Of a stretch of 43,589 bases of DNA, positions 21,751 to 29,185 are shown piece by piece. Positions within the stretch are counted from its first letter, which is position 1. Each line of letters starts with the position of its first letter. The DNA is from Candidatus Brevibacterium intestinigallinarum (GTDB taxonomy: Bacteria > Actinomycetota > Actinomycetes > Actinomycetales > Brevibacteriaceae). The notes under the pieces were generated by a model. It searched no databases and was not told where the DNA came from. It saw only the letters and a program-made list of their open reading frames with translations. The stretch spans positions 1 through 43,589 of the forward strand of contig DWZY01000286.1 in the NCBI GenBank assembly GCA_019117325.1, in the 5' to 3' direction. The translations under genes and the position numbers were made by a program.

Positions 21751-22974
21751 TCATGCGGTCTCGGGGATGCGCGAGGGCGCACCCACCTCCTGGTTCTTCG
21801 TCCACAGCGACGAGGCCGGGATCTTCGTGAGGTCCGCGCGGTCCGCGTAGCGTCGCGCCGTCTCCTCGACCTCGGCGAGCAGGCCCTCCGACAGAGTGGT
21901 GGGCTGCAGGCCCAGGTCGAGGAACGTGTCGTTGGACGCGTAGAGGTCGTTCTCCGCCGACTCCTGGCGCGGGTTCGGCACCAGCTCCATGCGCGCGTCC
22001 GTGATCTCGCAGATCAGCTGCGCCAGATCGCGGACCCGGTGCGTCTCCGTCAGCTGGTTGATGATCTTGACCCGGTCGCCCGCGGCCGGCGGGTTCTCGA
22101 TCGCCAGCGCGATGCAGCGGACCATGTCCGTGATGTGGATGAAGGCGCGCGTCTGCCCGCCGGTCCCGTGGACTGTGAGCGGGTAGCCCACCGCCGCCTG
22201 CATGAGGAAGCGGTTGAGCACCGTGCCGTAGTCGCCGTCGTAGTCGAAGCGGTTGACGAGGCGCTCGTCCAACTGGGTCTCGGCGGTGTTCGTGCCCCAG
22301 ATGATGCCCTGGTGCAGATCCGTGATGCGCAGCCGGTCGTTCTTCGCGTAGAACGCGAACAGGTGCTGATCGAGCACCTTCGTCATGTGGTAGATCGAGC
22401 CCGGGTTCGTGGGGTAGAGCATCGTCTGATCGATGAGCTCGCCCGTGGGGCTCCCGTCCGGGTCCTCGCTGGGCACCTTGACGTCCAGGTAGCCCTCGGG
22501 GATCCGCATGCCGGCCGTGCCGTAGCCGTACACGCCCATCGTGCCCAGGTGCACGAGGTGGGCATCGACGCCCGACTCCACCAGTGCGGACAGCACGTTG
22601 TGCGTCGCGTTCACGTTGTTGTCGATCGTGTACCGCTTCTGGACCGGCGACTTCATCGAGTAGGGCGCGGCGCGCTGCTCCGCGAAGTGCACGATGACGT
22701 CCGGCAGCGAGCGGCCCAGCAGTGCGACGAACTCGTCGTACTCCTGCGCGATGTCGATGCGGTGGAAGCCGATCGTCCGCCCGGTCATCTCCTGCCACGC
22801 ACTGATCCGCTCCTCGGGCGTGCGGATCGGGGTGAGCGAGTCGGTGCCCAGCTCCTCGTCGATCCGCCGCCGCGACAGGTTGTCGACGATGTCGACGTCG
22901 TGACCCAGCTGGGACAGATGGAGGGCCGCGGGCCAGCCGCAGAAGCCGTCACCGCCGAGGACGAGGATGCGCAC
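21751..22974 (-). CDS. sqdB: UDP-sulfoquinovose synthase
   Basis: A 407-residue extended short-chain dehydrogenase/reductase that makes UDP-sulfoquinovose from UDP-glucose and sulfite, the head-group donor of sulfolipid. The N-terminal NAD-binding motif is the distinctive GGDGFCGWPAALHLSQ. Residues matching the catalytic triad of plant SQD1 are visible as Thr145 in LGTMGVYG and Tyr195/Lys199 in SIYHMTK. RAAPYSMKS, IPEGYLDV and GGQTRAFIHITDMV also match the family. The GTG at 22974 is chosen because AAGGAGA lies five bases upstream and the protein then starts at the Rossmann strand. The gene leads sqdX. Family recognition is strong because the GFCGWP motif is nearly unique to SQD1/SqdB. Confidence 0.92.
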   Translation of the reverse strand: MRILVLGGDGFCGWPAALHLSQLGHDVDIVDNLSRRRIDEELGTDSLTPIRTPEERISAWQEMTGRTIGFHRIDIAQEYDEFVALLGRSLPDVIVHFAEQRAAPYSMKSPVQKRYTIDNNVNATHNVLSALVESGVDAHLVHLGTMGVYGYGTAGMRIPEGYLDVKVPSEDPDGSPTGELIDQTMLYPTNPGSIYHMTKVLDQHLFAFYAKNDRLRITDLHQGIIWGTNTAETQLDERLVNRFDYDGDYGTVLNRFLMQAAVGYPLTVHGTGGQTRAFIHITDMVRCIALAIENPPAAGDRVKIINQLTETHRVRDLAQLICEITDARMELVPNPRQESAENDLYASNDTFLDLGLQPTTLSEGLLAEVEETARRYADRADLTKIPASSLWTKNQEVGAPSRIPETA

Positions 22975-23055
22975 GTGTATCTCCTTCGAAGTTCTGCAGG
23001 GGCCCCGGCCCCCGCAGGGGCGGACCGAGGTCGTCGCTCCACAGTACCCGCCCAC

Positions 23056-23061
23056 TAGACT
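23056..23061 (+). promoter_or_regulatory. -10 box before the PIG-L deacetylase gene
   Basis: TAGACT lies 35 bases before the chosen ATG at 23097, giving a short leader that contains the ribosome site GGAGGT. An in-frame ATG at 23067 is only five bases from this box, so a minor leaderless start cannot be excluded. The -35 is weak. Confidence 0.4.
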
Positions 23062-23096
23062 GCGGGATGGACGGCTCTCGACCCGGAGGTGAACTC

Positions 23097-23807
23097 ATGA
23101 CGGATTCGCAGTCCGCCCCGCAGCTTCCCGACCTGCCCGACGACTTCTCCTCGGTGCTCGTCATCGTGGCGCACCCGGACGACCCGGAATACGGCATCGG
23201 TGCCGCTGTCGGCACCTGGACCCGTGCGGGCAAGAGGGTGGGGTACGTGCTCGCCAGCCGCGGCGAGGCCGGCATCGAGGGCATGGATCCCGGTCGGGCC
23301 GCGGTCGTGCGCACCGCTGAGCAGGAGGCCGCCTGCGCCGAGGTCGGGGTCGAGTCACTCGTCTTCCTCGACCAGCCGGACGGTCGGATCCTGCAGACCC
23401 CCGAGCTGCGCACCGCGATCGCCCGCGAGATCCGCAGCTTCCGCCCGGACATCGTCGTCCTGCTGAACTTCCAGCAGACCTGGGGCGGCGTGCGCTTCAA
23501 TTCCGCCGACCACCGGAACCTGGGCCAGGCCGCCGTCGACGCGATCGGTGACGCCGGCAACGAGTGGATCGTCCCCGGGCAGCGCTACGACGGGGTGACC
23601 CGCATCCTCGAGTTCGGTGCGCACCCCACCCACCGTGTCGACGTGACGGAATCACTCGAGGCCGCGATCGCCTCACTGGCCTGCCATCGGGAGTACCTCG
23701 CGGCGCTCTCCGACGATCCTGTCGAGCAGCAGGCGAAGGAGATCATCCACTCCTCCCTGCTCTGGGAGGACGGGCGCGCCCATCTGGGCTTCCGCGTCTA
23801 CGGCTGA
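23097..23807 (+). CDS. PIG-L family N-acetyl sugar deacetylase
   Basis: A 236-residue zinc-dependent deacetylase of the PIG-L/LmbE family, which also includes the mycothiol enzymes MshB and Mca. The first zinc motif is VAHPDDPEYGIGA with His26 and Asp28-Asp29. VLASRGEAGIEGMDP, VFLDQPDGRI and a later NSADHRNLGQAAVDA, supplying the second-metal His, complete the pattern. It is shorter than MshB or Mca (about 290 residues) and lacks their characteristic extra segments, so it is not assigned to mycothiol synthesis despite mshC being in the window. GGAGGT precedes the ATG at 23097. It is followed 61 bases later by an M20 peptidase. The substrate is unknown. Confidence 0.85.
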   Translation: MTDSQSAPQLPDLPDDFSSVLVIVAHPDDPEYGIGAAVGTWTRAGKRVGYVLASRGEAGIEGMDPGRAAVVRTAEQEAACAEVGVESLVFLDQPDGRILQTPELRTAIAREIRSFRPDIVVLLNFQQTWGGVRFNSADHRNLGQAAVDAIGDAGNEWIVPGQRYDGVTRILEFGAHPTHRVDVTESLEAAIASLACHREYLAALSDDPVEQQAKEIIHSSLLWEDGRAHLGFRVYG

Positions 23808-23868
23808 GCCCCGTACACCTGAAGCCCCACCCACCTGACACAGCACCCACCGACGAGAGGACCACACC

Positions 23869-25209
23869 GTGACCACCGATGCGCCTGCACCCCGCGATGC
23901 CGCAGATCCGCTGGCACAGGCGGTTGAGGAGACGACGGAGATCGCGTCGCGCCTCATCCGCTTCGACACCCAGAACTGGGGTGAGGGGAAGGCGAATCCG
24001 GAGCTCGAGGCGACGGAGTGGATCGCCGCCCAGCTCGCGGAGGTCGGACTCGACTCCGTCATCCACGAGTCGGAGCCGGGCAGAGCCAACCTGGTCGCCC
24101 GGATCCCGGGCACGGACCCGGACGCCGGCGCCCTGGTCGTCCACGGCCACACCGACGTCGTGCCGGCGGACGAGTCCGAGTGGTCGGTCGACCCGTTCGG
24201 CGGTCTCATCCGCGATGGCCTGCTGTGGGGCCGCGGCGCGGTCGACATGAAGAACATGGACGCGATGATCCTCTCGAACGTCCGGGACATGCTGCGCAAG
24301 GGACTGCAGCCGCGCCGCGACCTCATCATCGCGTTCTTCGCGGACGAGGAGGCCGGTGGCGCCCGCGGCGCGGGCTGGATGGTCGAGAACCATCCGGAGC
24401 AGTTCTCCGGCGCGACGGAGGCCATCAGCGAGGTGGGCGGGTACTCCTCGGACATCCGCGGCCAGCGCGTCTACCTCGTGCAGACCGCGGAGAAGGGCAT
24501 CGCGTGGCTGCGCCTGCTGGCGCACGGGACCGCGGGTCACGGCTCGATGGTGAACGACGACAACCCGATCACCCGCCTGGCAGCCGCGATCGCCCGGATC
24601 GGCGCCCACGAGTGGCCCGAGGACATGCCGCAGGCCACCCGCGACCTGCTCGAGGGAGTCTCGGAGATCACCGGCATCCCGTTCACCGCGGAGACGACCG
24701 GTGAGCTCATCGCGGAACTGGGCTCTGTGTCCCGCTTCGTCGAGCCCACGCTGCGCAACACCTCGAACCCCACGATCATCCAGGCCGGGTACAAGCACAA
24801 CGTCATCCCTGCGACCGCCCAGGCGTTCGTCGACTGCCGCGTCCTGCCCGGTCAGTTCGAGGACGTCATGCTCACGATCAAGGAGCTGGCGGGGGAGGGC
24901 ATCGACGTGGAGCCGGTCACGGTGGGCGATTCCGTCGAGTCGCCGTTCTCCGGCCGCCTCGTCGAGACGATGCAGCGCTGCCTGCTCGATGCGGATCCGG
25001 GTGCGAAGGTCCTGCCGCACACGATGAGCGGCGGCACGGACAACAAGTCGCTGGCCCGGCTGGGGATCGTGGGCTACGGCTTCGCGCCCCTGCAGCTGAC
25101 CCCGGACCTGGACTTCGCGGCGATGTTCCACGGGAAGGACGAGCGGGTCGCCCTGTCCTCCCTGGACTTCGGCACCCGCGTGCTGAATCGCTTCATGCTG
25201 GAGGCGTGA
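23869..25209 (+). CDS. M20/M25/M40 family metallohydrolase
   Basis: A 446-residue zinc peptidase-like protein that could cleave dipeptides or N-acyl amino acids. The metal motifs are LVVHGHTDVVPADESEW around residue 92, WGRGAVDMKNMDA around residue 122 with the bridging Asp, and FFADEEAGG near residue 157 with the catalytic Glu pair. The lid (dimerisation) domain lies about 210-330 with TAGHGSMVNDDNP. C-terminal SGGTDNKS and the His of MFHGKDERV finish the active site. It starts at GTG 23869 after GACGAGAGG. The last 17 bases overlap the convergent transporter gene. Context with PIG-L suggests hydrolase co-expression, but no specific pathway is evident. Confidence 0.9.
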   Translation: MTTDAPAPRDAADPLAQAVEETTEIASRLIRFDTQNWGEGKANPELEATEWIAAQLAEVGLDSVIHESEPGRANLVARIPGTDPDAGALVVHGHTDVVPADESEWSVDPFGGLIRDGLLWGRGAVDMKNMDAMILSNVRDMLRKGLQPRRDLIIAFFADEEAGGARGAGWMVENHPEQFSGATEAISEVGGYSSDIRGQRVYLVQTAEKGIAWLRLLAHGTAGHGSMVNDDNPITRLAAAIARIGAHEWPEDMPQATRDLLEGVSEITGIPFTAETTGELIAELGSVSRFVEPTLRNTSNPTIIQAGYKHNVIPATAQAFVDCRVLPGQFEDVMLTIKELAGEGIDVEPVTVGDSVESPFSGRLVETMQRCLLDADPGAKVLPHTMSGGTDNKSLARLGIVGYGFAPLQLTPDLDFAAMFHGKDERVALSSLDFGTRVLNRFMLEA

Positions 25210-26167
25210 GGCGGGCGCGCCGCGGCGAACCACCGCCGCGGCGCGGCCACGAGGCGATGACGACGCCCGCCAGCACGCACACCATCGCGACGACCGTGAG
25301 CGGAGTGATGACGGCACCGGGATGCAGCAGGTCGACGAGGACCGAGCTCAGCAGGTTCCCGAACAGCGAGGTCATCGACACGAGCAGGACGCCCAGGTGG
25401 CTGACCGTCGCGGACGTGACGCCGATGAAGACGATGCCCAGCGCCCCGCCCATGAGCAGCCACGCCTGACCGGGCATCTCCGGCAGTCCCGTCACCCGGG
25501 CGCCCAGCAGCCACGCGAGGCCCGAGCATCCCAGCAGGAACACGGAGCCCACGCCGAAATTGACGCTCGTGGCGGTGAGCGAGGACGCCGAGGCCGCCCG
25601 CACCCGGCCGTTGAGCGCGGACTGCACAGAGGTCATGGCTCCGGCCAGCAGCGGCACGAGCGGCGCCCACAGCGGGATGCCGCGGGAGAACCCGCCCACC
25701 GACACGAGAACCACACCTGCGAGGACGACCGCGGTGCCCACGAGACGGCGCGCGCTCAGGGGAGTGCGGCCGCTGGGCGGCAGGTCGGTGCCGTCGACGA
25801 CGATCGCGCCCAGCAGCTGGCCGCAGACGAACGACATCGTGAGCACGGAGACGCCGATGAGGGGCACCGTGAGCGCCTGCGCCAGCACGACGGTCGACCC
25901 GCCCAGGCCGCCCAGAAGCATCCACCAGCGGACCGTGCCGTTCGCCAGTGCGGCGCGCAGCCGGCGCACCCCGTCCCGCCCTGGACGCGAGAGGGCGAGG
26001 ACGACTGCGAGGATGACGAGGCCGCCCAGGAAGCTGATGGTCGCCGCGTAGATGCTCGAGCCGATGACACCGGCCAGCGATCCGTTCGCGCGTGACTGGA
26101 AGGCCATGAGGAAGCCGGCGAGGACGGTCGCGGCACCGGCGAGGAGGACTGTTCCGTTGACGCGCAC
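25193..26167 (-). CDS. YdcZ/DUF606-type DMT transporter
   Basis: A 324-residue membrane protein with about ten hydrophobic helices formed by two homologous five-helix halves, as in duplicated YdcZ (DUF606) members of the drug/metabolite transporter superfamily. The first half begins LLAGAATVLAGFLMAFQSRANGSLAGVIGSSIYAA; the second has PLLAGAMTSVQSALNGRVRAAS, both containing the family pattern of a small residue followed by a conserved Q(S/x)xxN. The substrate is unknown. GTG at 26167 is six bases downstream of TACGGT on the minus strand, a leaderless arrangement. It overlaps the M20 gene end by 17 bases and is divergent from the histidine phosphatase over 45 bases. Confidence 0.85.
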   Translation of the reverse strand: MRVNGTVLLAGAATVLAGFLMAFQSRANGSLAGVIGSSIYAATISFLGGLVILAVVLALSRPGRDGVRRLRAALANGTVRWWMLLGGLGGSTVVLAQALTVPLIGVSVLTMSFVCGQLLGAIVVDGTDLPPSGRTPLSARRLVGTAVVLAGVVLVSVGGFSRGIPLWAPLVPLLAGAMTSVQSALNGRVRAASASSLTATSVNFGVGSVFLLGCSGLAWLLGARVTGLPEMPGQAWLLMGGALGIVFIGVTSATVSHLGVLLVSMTSLFGNLLSSVLVDLLHPGAVITPLTVVAMVCVLAGVVIASWPRRGGGSPRRARLTPPA

Positions 26168-26173
26168 CCGGTG

Positions 26174-26206
26174 ACCGTATCACCGGGGTCCCGCCCGGCT
26201 TATCCT
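26174..26206. promoter_or_regulatory. Divergent leaderless promoters: transporter and histidine phosphatase
   Basis: TACGGT on the minus strand (26174-26179) lies six bases from the transporter GTG, and TATCCT on the plus strand (26201-26206) six bases from the phosphatase ATG at 26213. Both fit a -10 with transcription starting at the start codon. Neither gene has a ribosome-binding site. Confidence 0.6.
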
Positions 26207-26212
26207 GGGGCG

Positions 26213-26905
26213 ATGGAGATCATTCTGGTGCGCCACGGCGAATCGACCGCGAACGCGGCGGGAGTCCTCGCCGGCCGCGACCACGGGGTGGACCTGACGG
26301 ACCGCGGTGTCGGGCAGGTGCGCGAGGCGCGGGCGCTCGTGCCGGAGATCGCCGATGCCGATGCGGCGGTGACAGTCCTCAGCTCGCCCATCCACCGGTG
26401 CGTGCGCACCACGGAGGAGCTGCTGGCTGTGCCGGAGCTCGCCGCCCCGGATCACGCGGCTCCCCGCTCATACGGAGTCCTGGATGAGCTGGCGGAGGTC
26501 GAGTACGGGGACTGGACGGGCCGTCCCATCAAGGAGCTGCTGCGCGAGCCGCTGTGGAACACCGTCCGCACGACTCCCAGCCGCGCGCGCTTTCCGGGGG
26601 GAGAGTCTCTCGCCGAGGTCGCCGCCCGGTCCCGCAGTGCGCTCGAGTCCGCGTGCCGGGCCGCGGAGGAGGCCAGCTCCACGGCCCTGGTCCTCGTGTC
26701 GCACGGGGACGTCATCAAGCTCATGCTCGCCCACGCGCTGGGACTCGAGGTCGATCGCTTCCAGCGGATCGCGGTGGCCCCGGCCTCGGTCTCGCGGATC
26801 GCGGTGGGGAAGCCGCAGTCGCATCCGCCCATGACGGTGACGATGCTGGGGGCGACGGCGCGCGGCAGGCGCGCGCAGACGCAGGCGCCCGGCGGCGGCC
26901 ACTGA
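26213..26905 (+). CDS. Histidine phosphatase family protein (MSMEG_4193-type)
   Basis: A 230-residue phosphoglycerate mutase-like enzyme. The catalytic RHG motif is IILVRHGESTAN at the N-terminus, with VLSSPIHRCVRTTEE, the general acid in DELAEVEYGDWTGR, and the second His in VLVSHGDVIK. Length and the VEYGDWTG segment fit the actinobacterial MSMEG_4193-type phosphomutase family, which often travels with DUF3090, SCO1664-like and MshC genes, as here. The physiological substrate is unknown. The ATG at 26213 lies six bases after TATCCT and lacks a ribosome site, so the mRNA is probably leaderless. The stop is four bases from the convergent uppP end. Confidence 0.88.
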   Translation: MEIILVRHGESTANAAGVLAGRDHGVDLTDRGVGQVREARALVPEIADADAAVTVLSSPIHRCVRTTEELLAVPELAAPDHAAPRSYGVLDELAEVEYGDWTGRPIKELLREPLWNTVRTTPSRARFPGGESLAEVAARSRSALESACRAAEEASSTALVLVSHGDVIKLMLAHALGLEVDRFQRIAVAPASVSRIAVGKPQSHPPMTVTMLGATARGRRAQTQAPGGGH

Positions 26906-26909
26906 CGGC

Positions 26910-27752
26910 TCAGAGCGGCTGCAGGACTCCCGTGCCCAGCAGCACGTAGATGAGGAGACCCACGGCGACGCGGTACCAGACGAAGACGGCGAAGGACTTC
27001 GTCTGGACGAACTTGAGGAAGCCGACGATGACGGCGTAGCCCACCGCGAAGCTCACGACGGTCGCGACTGCGATCGGACCCCAGCCCAGCACCATCTCCT
27101 GGCCGGCCGAGGCCTCGGTGAAGGACTTGTAGAGGCCGTAGAGCCCGGACCCCATGACAGCCGGGACTGCCAGCAGGAACGAGTAGCGGGCGGCCTCGGG
27201 ACGGGTGAAGCCCATGAAGCGGCCGGCCATGATGGTGCCGCCGGAGCGGGACACGCCGGGGATGAGCGCGAGCGCCTGTGCACAGCCGTAGAGGAGGCCC
27301 TGGCCCCACGTCATCCGCTCGAGGGTGAGCTCCTTGCGGCCCACGCGGTCCGCCAGGCCCAGGATGAGGCCGAAGACGATGAGCATCGTGGCCGTGATCC
27401 AGAGGCTGCGCAGCACCGAGTCGATCTGGGACTCGAAGAGCAGGCCCAGGATGACGATGGGCACGGAGCCCAGGATGATGAGCCAGCCCATGCGGACGCG
27501 CGGATCGCTGCGGGACTCACGCCCCACGAGGGACCGGCACCAGGTGCCGATGATCCCGGTGATGTCCTTCCAGAAGTAGACGAGCACCGCGGTCTCCGTG
27601 CCGATCTGCACGATCGCGGTGAAGAAGGCTCCGGGGTCGCGCCCCGGCATGAGGAGCTCACCGACGATCCGCAGGTGGGCGGAGGAGGAGATGGGGAGGA
27701 ACTCGGTGAGTCCCTGCACGATCCCCAGGATCACCGCGACGATCCAGTCCAT
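26910..27752 (-). CDS. uppP: Undecaprenyl-diphosphatase
   Basis: A 280-residue polytopic membrane enzyme that recycles the undecaprenyl pyrophosphate carrier of peptidoglycan synthesis and gives bacitracin resistance. Both family active-site motifs are present: GLTEFLPISSSAHLRI (residues 13-28) and ALIPGVSRSGGTIMAGR near residue 175. About eight hydrophobic segments follow. The ATG at 27752 starts the standard MDWIVAVILGIVQGLTEF; GAAGGA lies about ten bases upstream. Usual length is 265-290, so it is full size. It is divergent from the aldo/keto reductase-like gene across a perfect inverted repeat that contains both -10 boxes. Confidence 0.94.
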   Translation of the reverse strand: MDWIVAVILGIVQGLTEFLPISSSAHLRIVGELLMPGRDPGAFFTAIVQIGTETAVLVYFWKDITGIIGTWCRSLVGRESRSDPRVRMGWLIILGSVPIVILGLLFESQIDSVLRSLWITATMLIVFGLILGLADRVGRKELTLERMTWGQGLLYGCAQALALIPGVSRSGGTIMAGRFMGFTRPEAARYSFLLAVPAVMGSGLYGLYKSFTEASAGQEMVLGWGPIAVATVVSFAVGYAVIVGFLKFVQTKSFAVFVWYRVAVGLLIYVLLGTGVLQPL

Positions 27753-27791
27753 GGAGGTGCATTCCTTCGTGTCGGCGGGCAGGACCACGTC

Positions 27792-27815
27792 AGGCTACCC
27801 CTCATCCGGTAGCCT
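27792..27815. promoter_or_regulatory. Inverted repeat with divergent -10 boxes (uppP / AKR-like)
   Basis: AGGCTACC (27792-27799) and GGTAGCCT (27808-27815) are perfect inverted repeats separated by eight bases. Each contains TAGCCT reading outwards, suitable as the -10 of uppP on the minus strand and of the AKR-like gene on the plus strand (ATG eight bases later). The same element may also bind a regulator. Confidence 0.55.
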
Positions 27816-27823
27816 TCGGAACT

Positions 27824-28738
27824 ATGCGTTCGAACCGGATGGGCACAACGGGACTGCAGGTGTCCGAACTCTCACTGGGGACCTTCGAATGGGGCCGGAG
27901 AGTCGACGAGGCGACGGCGCGCGAGCTGCTCGACGCGTACGCCTCGGCAGGAGGGACGGCACTGGAGCTGCCCTCGTTCGATGCTCCCGCCGTCGCGATG
28001 GTGTCCGGCATGCGCCTGCCCTCCCGCGTCCAGCTGCTGGCGCGCGCAGGTGTGCGGGCGTCCGGCGACGGCGCACAGCTGCGCACGGGTCGCTCCGATC
28101 TCCTGACAGACATCCGCTCGCTGCTGCGCACCTTGGAGCGCGACCACCTCGACGTCCTCGTCCTCGACGCGTTCGACGATCAGATCCCGGTCGAGGAGTC
28201 CGCCTCGGTGCTGCGCACGCTCGCGGACGCGGGCGACATCGGGTACGTGCTCCTGTCGCACCACTCCGCGTGGCAGCTCGCCCTGCGCGCGGCGGAGGCC
28301 TCGATCCCGGTCGCCGGGGCGATCGCGGAGTACTCGCTGCTGCGGCGCGATGCCGAGGTCTCGCTGCGGCCCGCGCTCGACTACCTGGGGCTGGGCCTCA
28401 TCGCGGGTGCGGGGCTGGGCCGCGGTGTCCTGTCCGGCCAGTACCTGCGGGGCATTCCCGCCGGCAGCCGGGGTGCCACGGAGATGTCCGGCTATGTGGG
28501 CGCCTTCCTGGACGACGACTCGACGAGCATCGTCCAGGGCGTCACGAAGGCCGCCGCCGCGCTGGGGGTCGACCCGGTCGACATCGCCCTGTCCTGGAAC
28601 CGGGGATCGCTGTGCGCCTCGACGATCGTCTCGCCGCGCACGCGTGCCCAGCTGGACCAGCTGCTGGCGTCGGACCTGGACCTGGCCGACGAGATCCGGG
28701 ACGTGCTCGACCAGATCTCCGATCCGTTCAGCGACTGA
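27824..28738 (+). CDS. Aldo/keto reductase-like protein lacking the catalytic tetrad
   Basis: A 304-residue TIM-barrel protein clearly derived from aldo/keto reductases: MRSNRMGTTGLQVSELSLGTFEWG at the start, IPVEESASVLRTLADAGDIGYVLLSHHSAWQL in the middle, and a nucleotide-binding-like end, ALSWNRGSLCASTIVSPRTRAQLDQ. Aligning by eye, the four catalytic residues are replaced: Asp by Glu48, Tyr by Asp53, Lys by Arg74 and His by Asp115. It therefore probably does not reduce carbonyls and may be a binding or regulatory protein. TAGCCT lies eight bases upstream. It belongs to the conserved neighbourhood with uppP, DUF3090 and mshC. The sequence shows no frameshift, so it appears to be maintained rather than decaying. 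Confidence 0.82.
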   Translation: MRSNRMGTTGLQVSELSLGTFEWGRRVDEATARELLDAYASAGGTALELPSFDAPAVAMVSGMRLPSRVQLLARAGVRASGDGAQLRTGRSDLLTDIRSLLRTLERDHLDVLVLDAFDDQIPVEESASVLRTLADAGDIGYVLLSHHSAWQLALRAAEASIPVAGAIAEYSLLRRDAEVSLRPALDYLGLGLIAGAGLGRGVLSGQYLRGIPAGSRGATEMSGYVGAFLDDDSTSIVQGVTKAAAALGVDPVDIALSWNRGSLCASTIVSPRTRAQLDQLLASDLDLADEIRDVLDQISDPFSD

Positions 28739-28771
28739 GCTCGTTCAGCGACTGATCCCGTTCAGCGACGG
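28726..28771. repeat. Three 17-base tandem repeats over the AKR-like stop codon
   Basis: GTTCAGCGACTGA occurs at 28726-28738 and 28743-28755, and GTTCAGCGAC again at 28760-28769, a period of 17. The first copy contains the last codons and stop of the AKR-like gene; the second repeats that stop in another frame. The 39 bases to the next gene contain nothing else. Confidence 0.75.
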
Positions 28772-28777
28772 AGCGGG

Positions 28778-29086
28778 TCAGTCCCTCTCGTCGTCGTCCT
28801 CGTCGTCATCGAAGTCGACGTCATCCTCGTCGTCGTCCTCGTCCTCATCGTCGAAGTCGTCGTCGTCATCGCGGTCGTCCTCGATGTCGTCGAAGAGCTC
28901 GAACGGCGTCACCTCGCCGTAGGTCGTGTAGAGGGAGTCCTCGTAGATCTCGAACGCGTCCGCGAGCGCCATGTACGCGGCCTCGACCCGAGGGTCGGTG
29001 TCGGACGTGCGGTGGGCGGACGCTGCGAAGTGTTCGCGGACAGAGGAGAGGAAGTCTTCCAGTGCGGCGCTCGGATCCGTGGTCAT
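28778..29086 (-). CDS. Conserved actinobacterial protein with poly-acidic tail
   Basis: A 102-residue protein with two parts. Residues 1-62 form a predicted helical domain, MTTDPSAALEDFLSSVREHF, then VEAAYMALADAFEIYEDSLYTTYGEVTPFELFDD. Residues 63-102 are almost only Asp and Glu, encoded by repeated GTC/ATC/CTC triplets on the plus strand. Similar proteins in actinobacteria have been labelled primosomal protein or DNA primase, which I think is not justified by any visible domain. The acidic tail could mimic nucleic acid or bind basic partners. TAGAGT on the minus strand lies seven bases before the ATG, indicating a leaderless mRNA. It is divergent from the DUF3090 gene. Confidence 0.8.
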   Translation of the reverse strand: MTTDPSAALEDFLSSVREHFAASAHRTSDTDPRVEAAYMALADAFEIYEDSLYTTYGEVTPFELFDDIEDDRDDDDDFDDEDEDDDEDDVDFDDDEDDDERD

Positions 29087-29093
29087 GAGCCCC

Positions 29094-29179
29094 ACTCTAG
29101 CCGCACGACGGGCCTCCGGACAGGTTCCTCCCGCACCATCTGCACGGACCTCATCTGCACGGCCCGACTCATATAGCCT
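29094..29179. promoter_or_regulatory. Divergent leaderless promoters: acidic-tail gene and DUF3090 gene
   Basis: TAGAGT on the minus strand (29094-29099) is seven bases from the ATG at 29086. TAGCCT on the plus strand (29174-29179) is six bases from the ATG at 29186. No ribosome sites are present for either gene. The 74 bases between the boxes show no further clear element. Confidence 0.6.
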
Positions 29180-29185
29180 GGGTCC

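Noticed and set aside
23097..23807. Assignment of the PIG-L gene as mshB or mca
   Set aside because: The protein is about 50 residues shorter than those enzymes and lacks their specific segments. The shared zinc motif alone is not enough.
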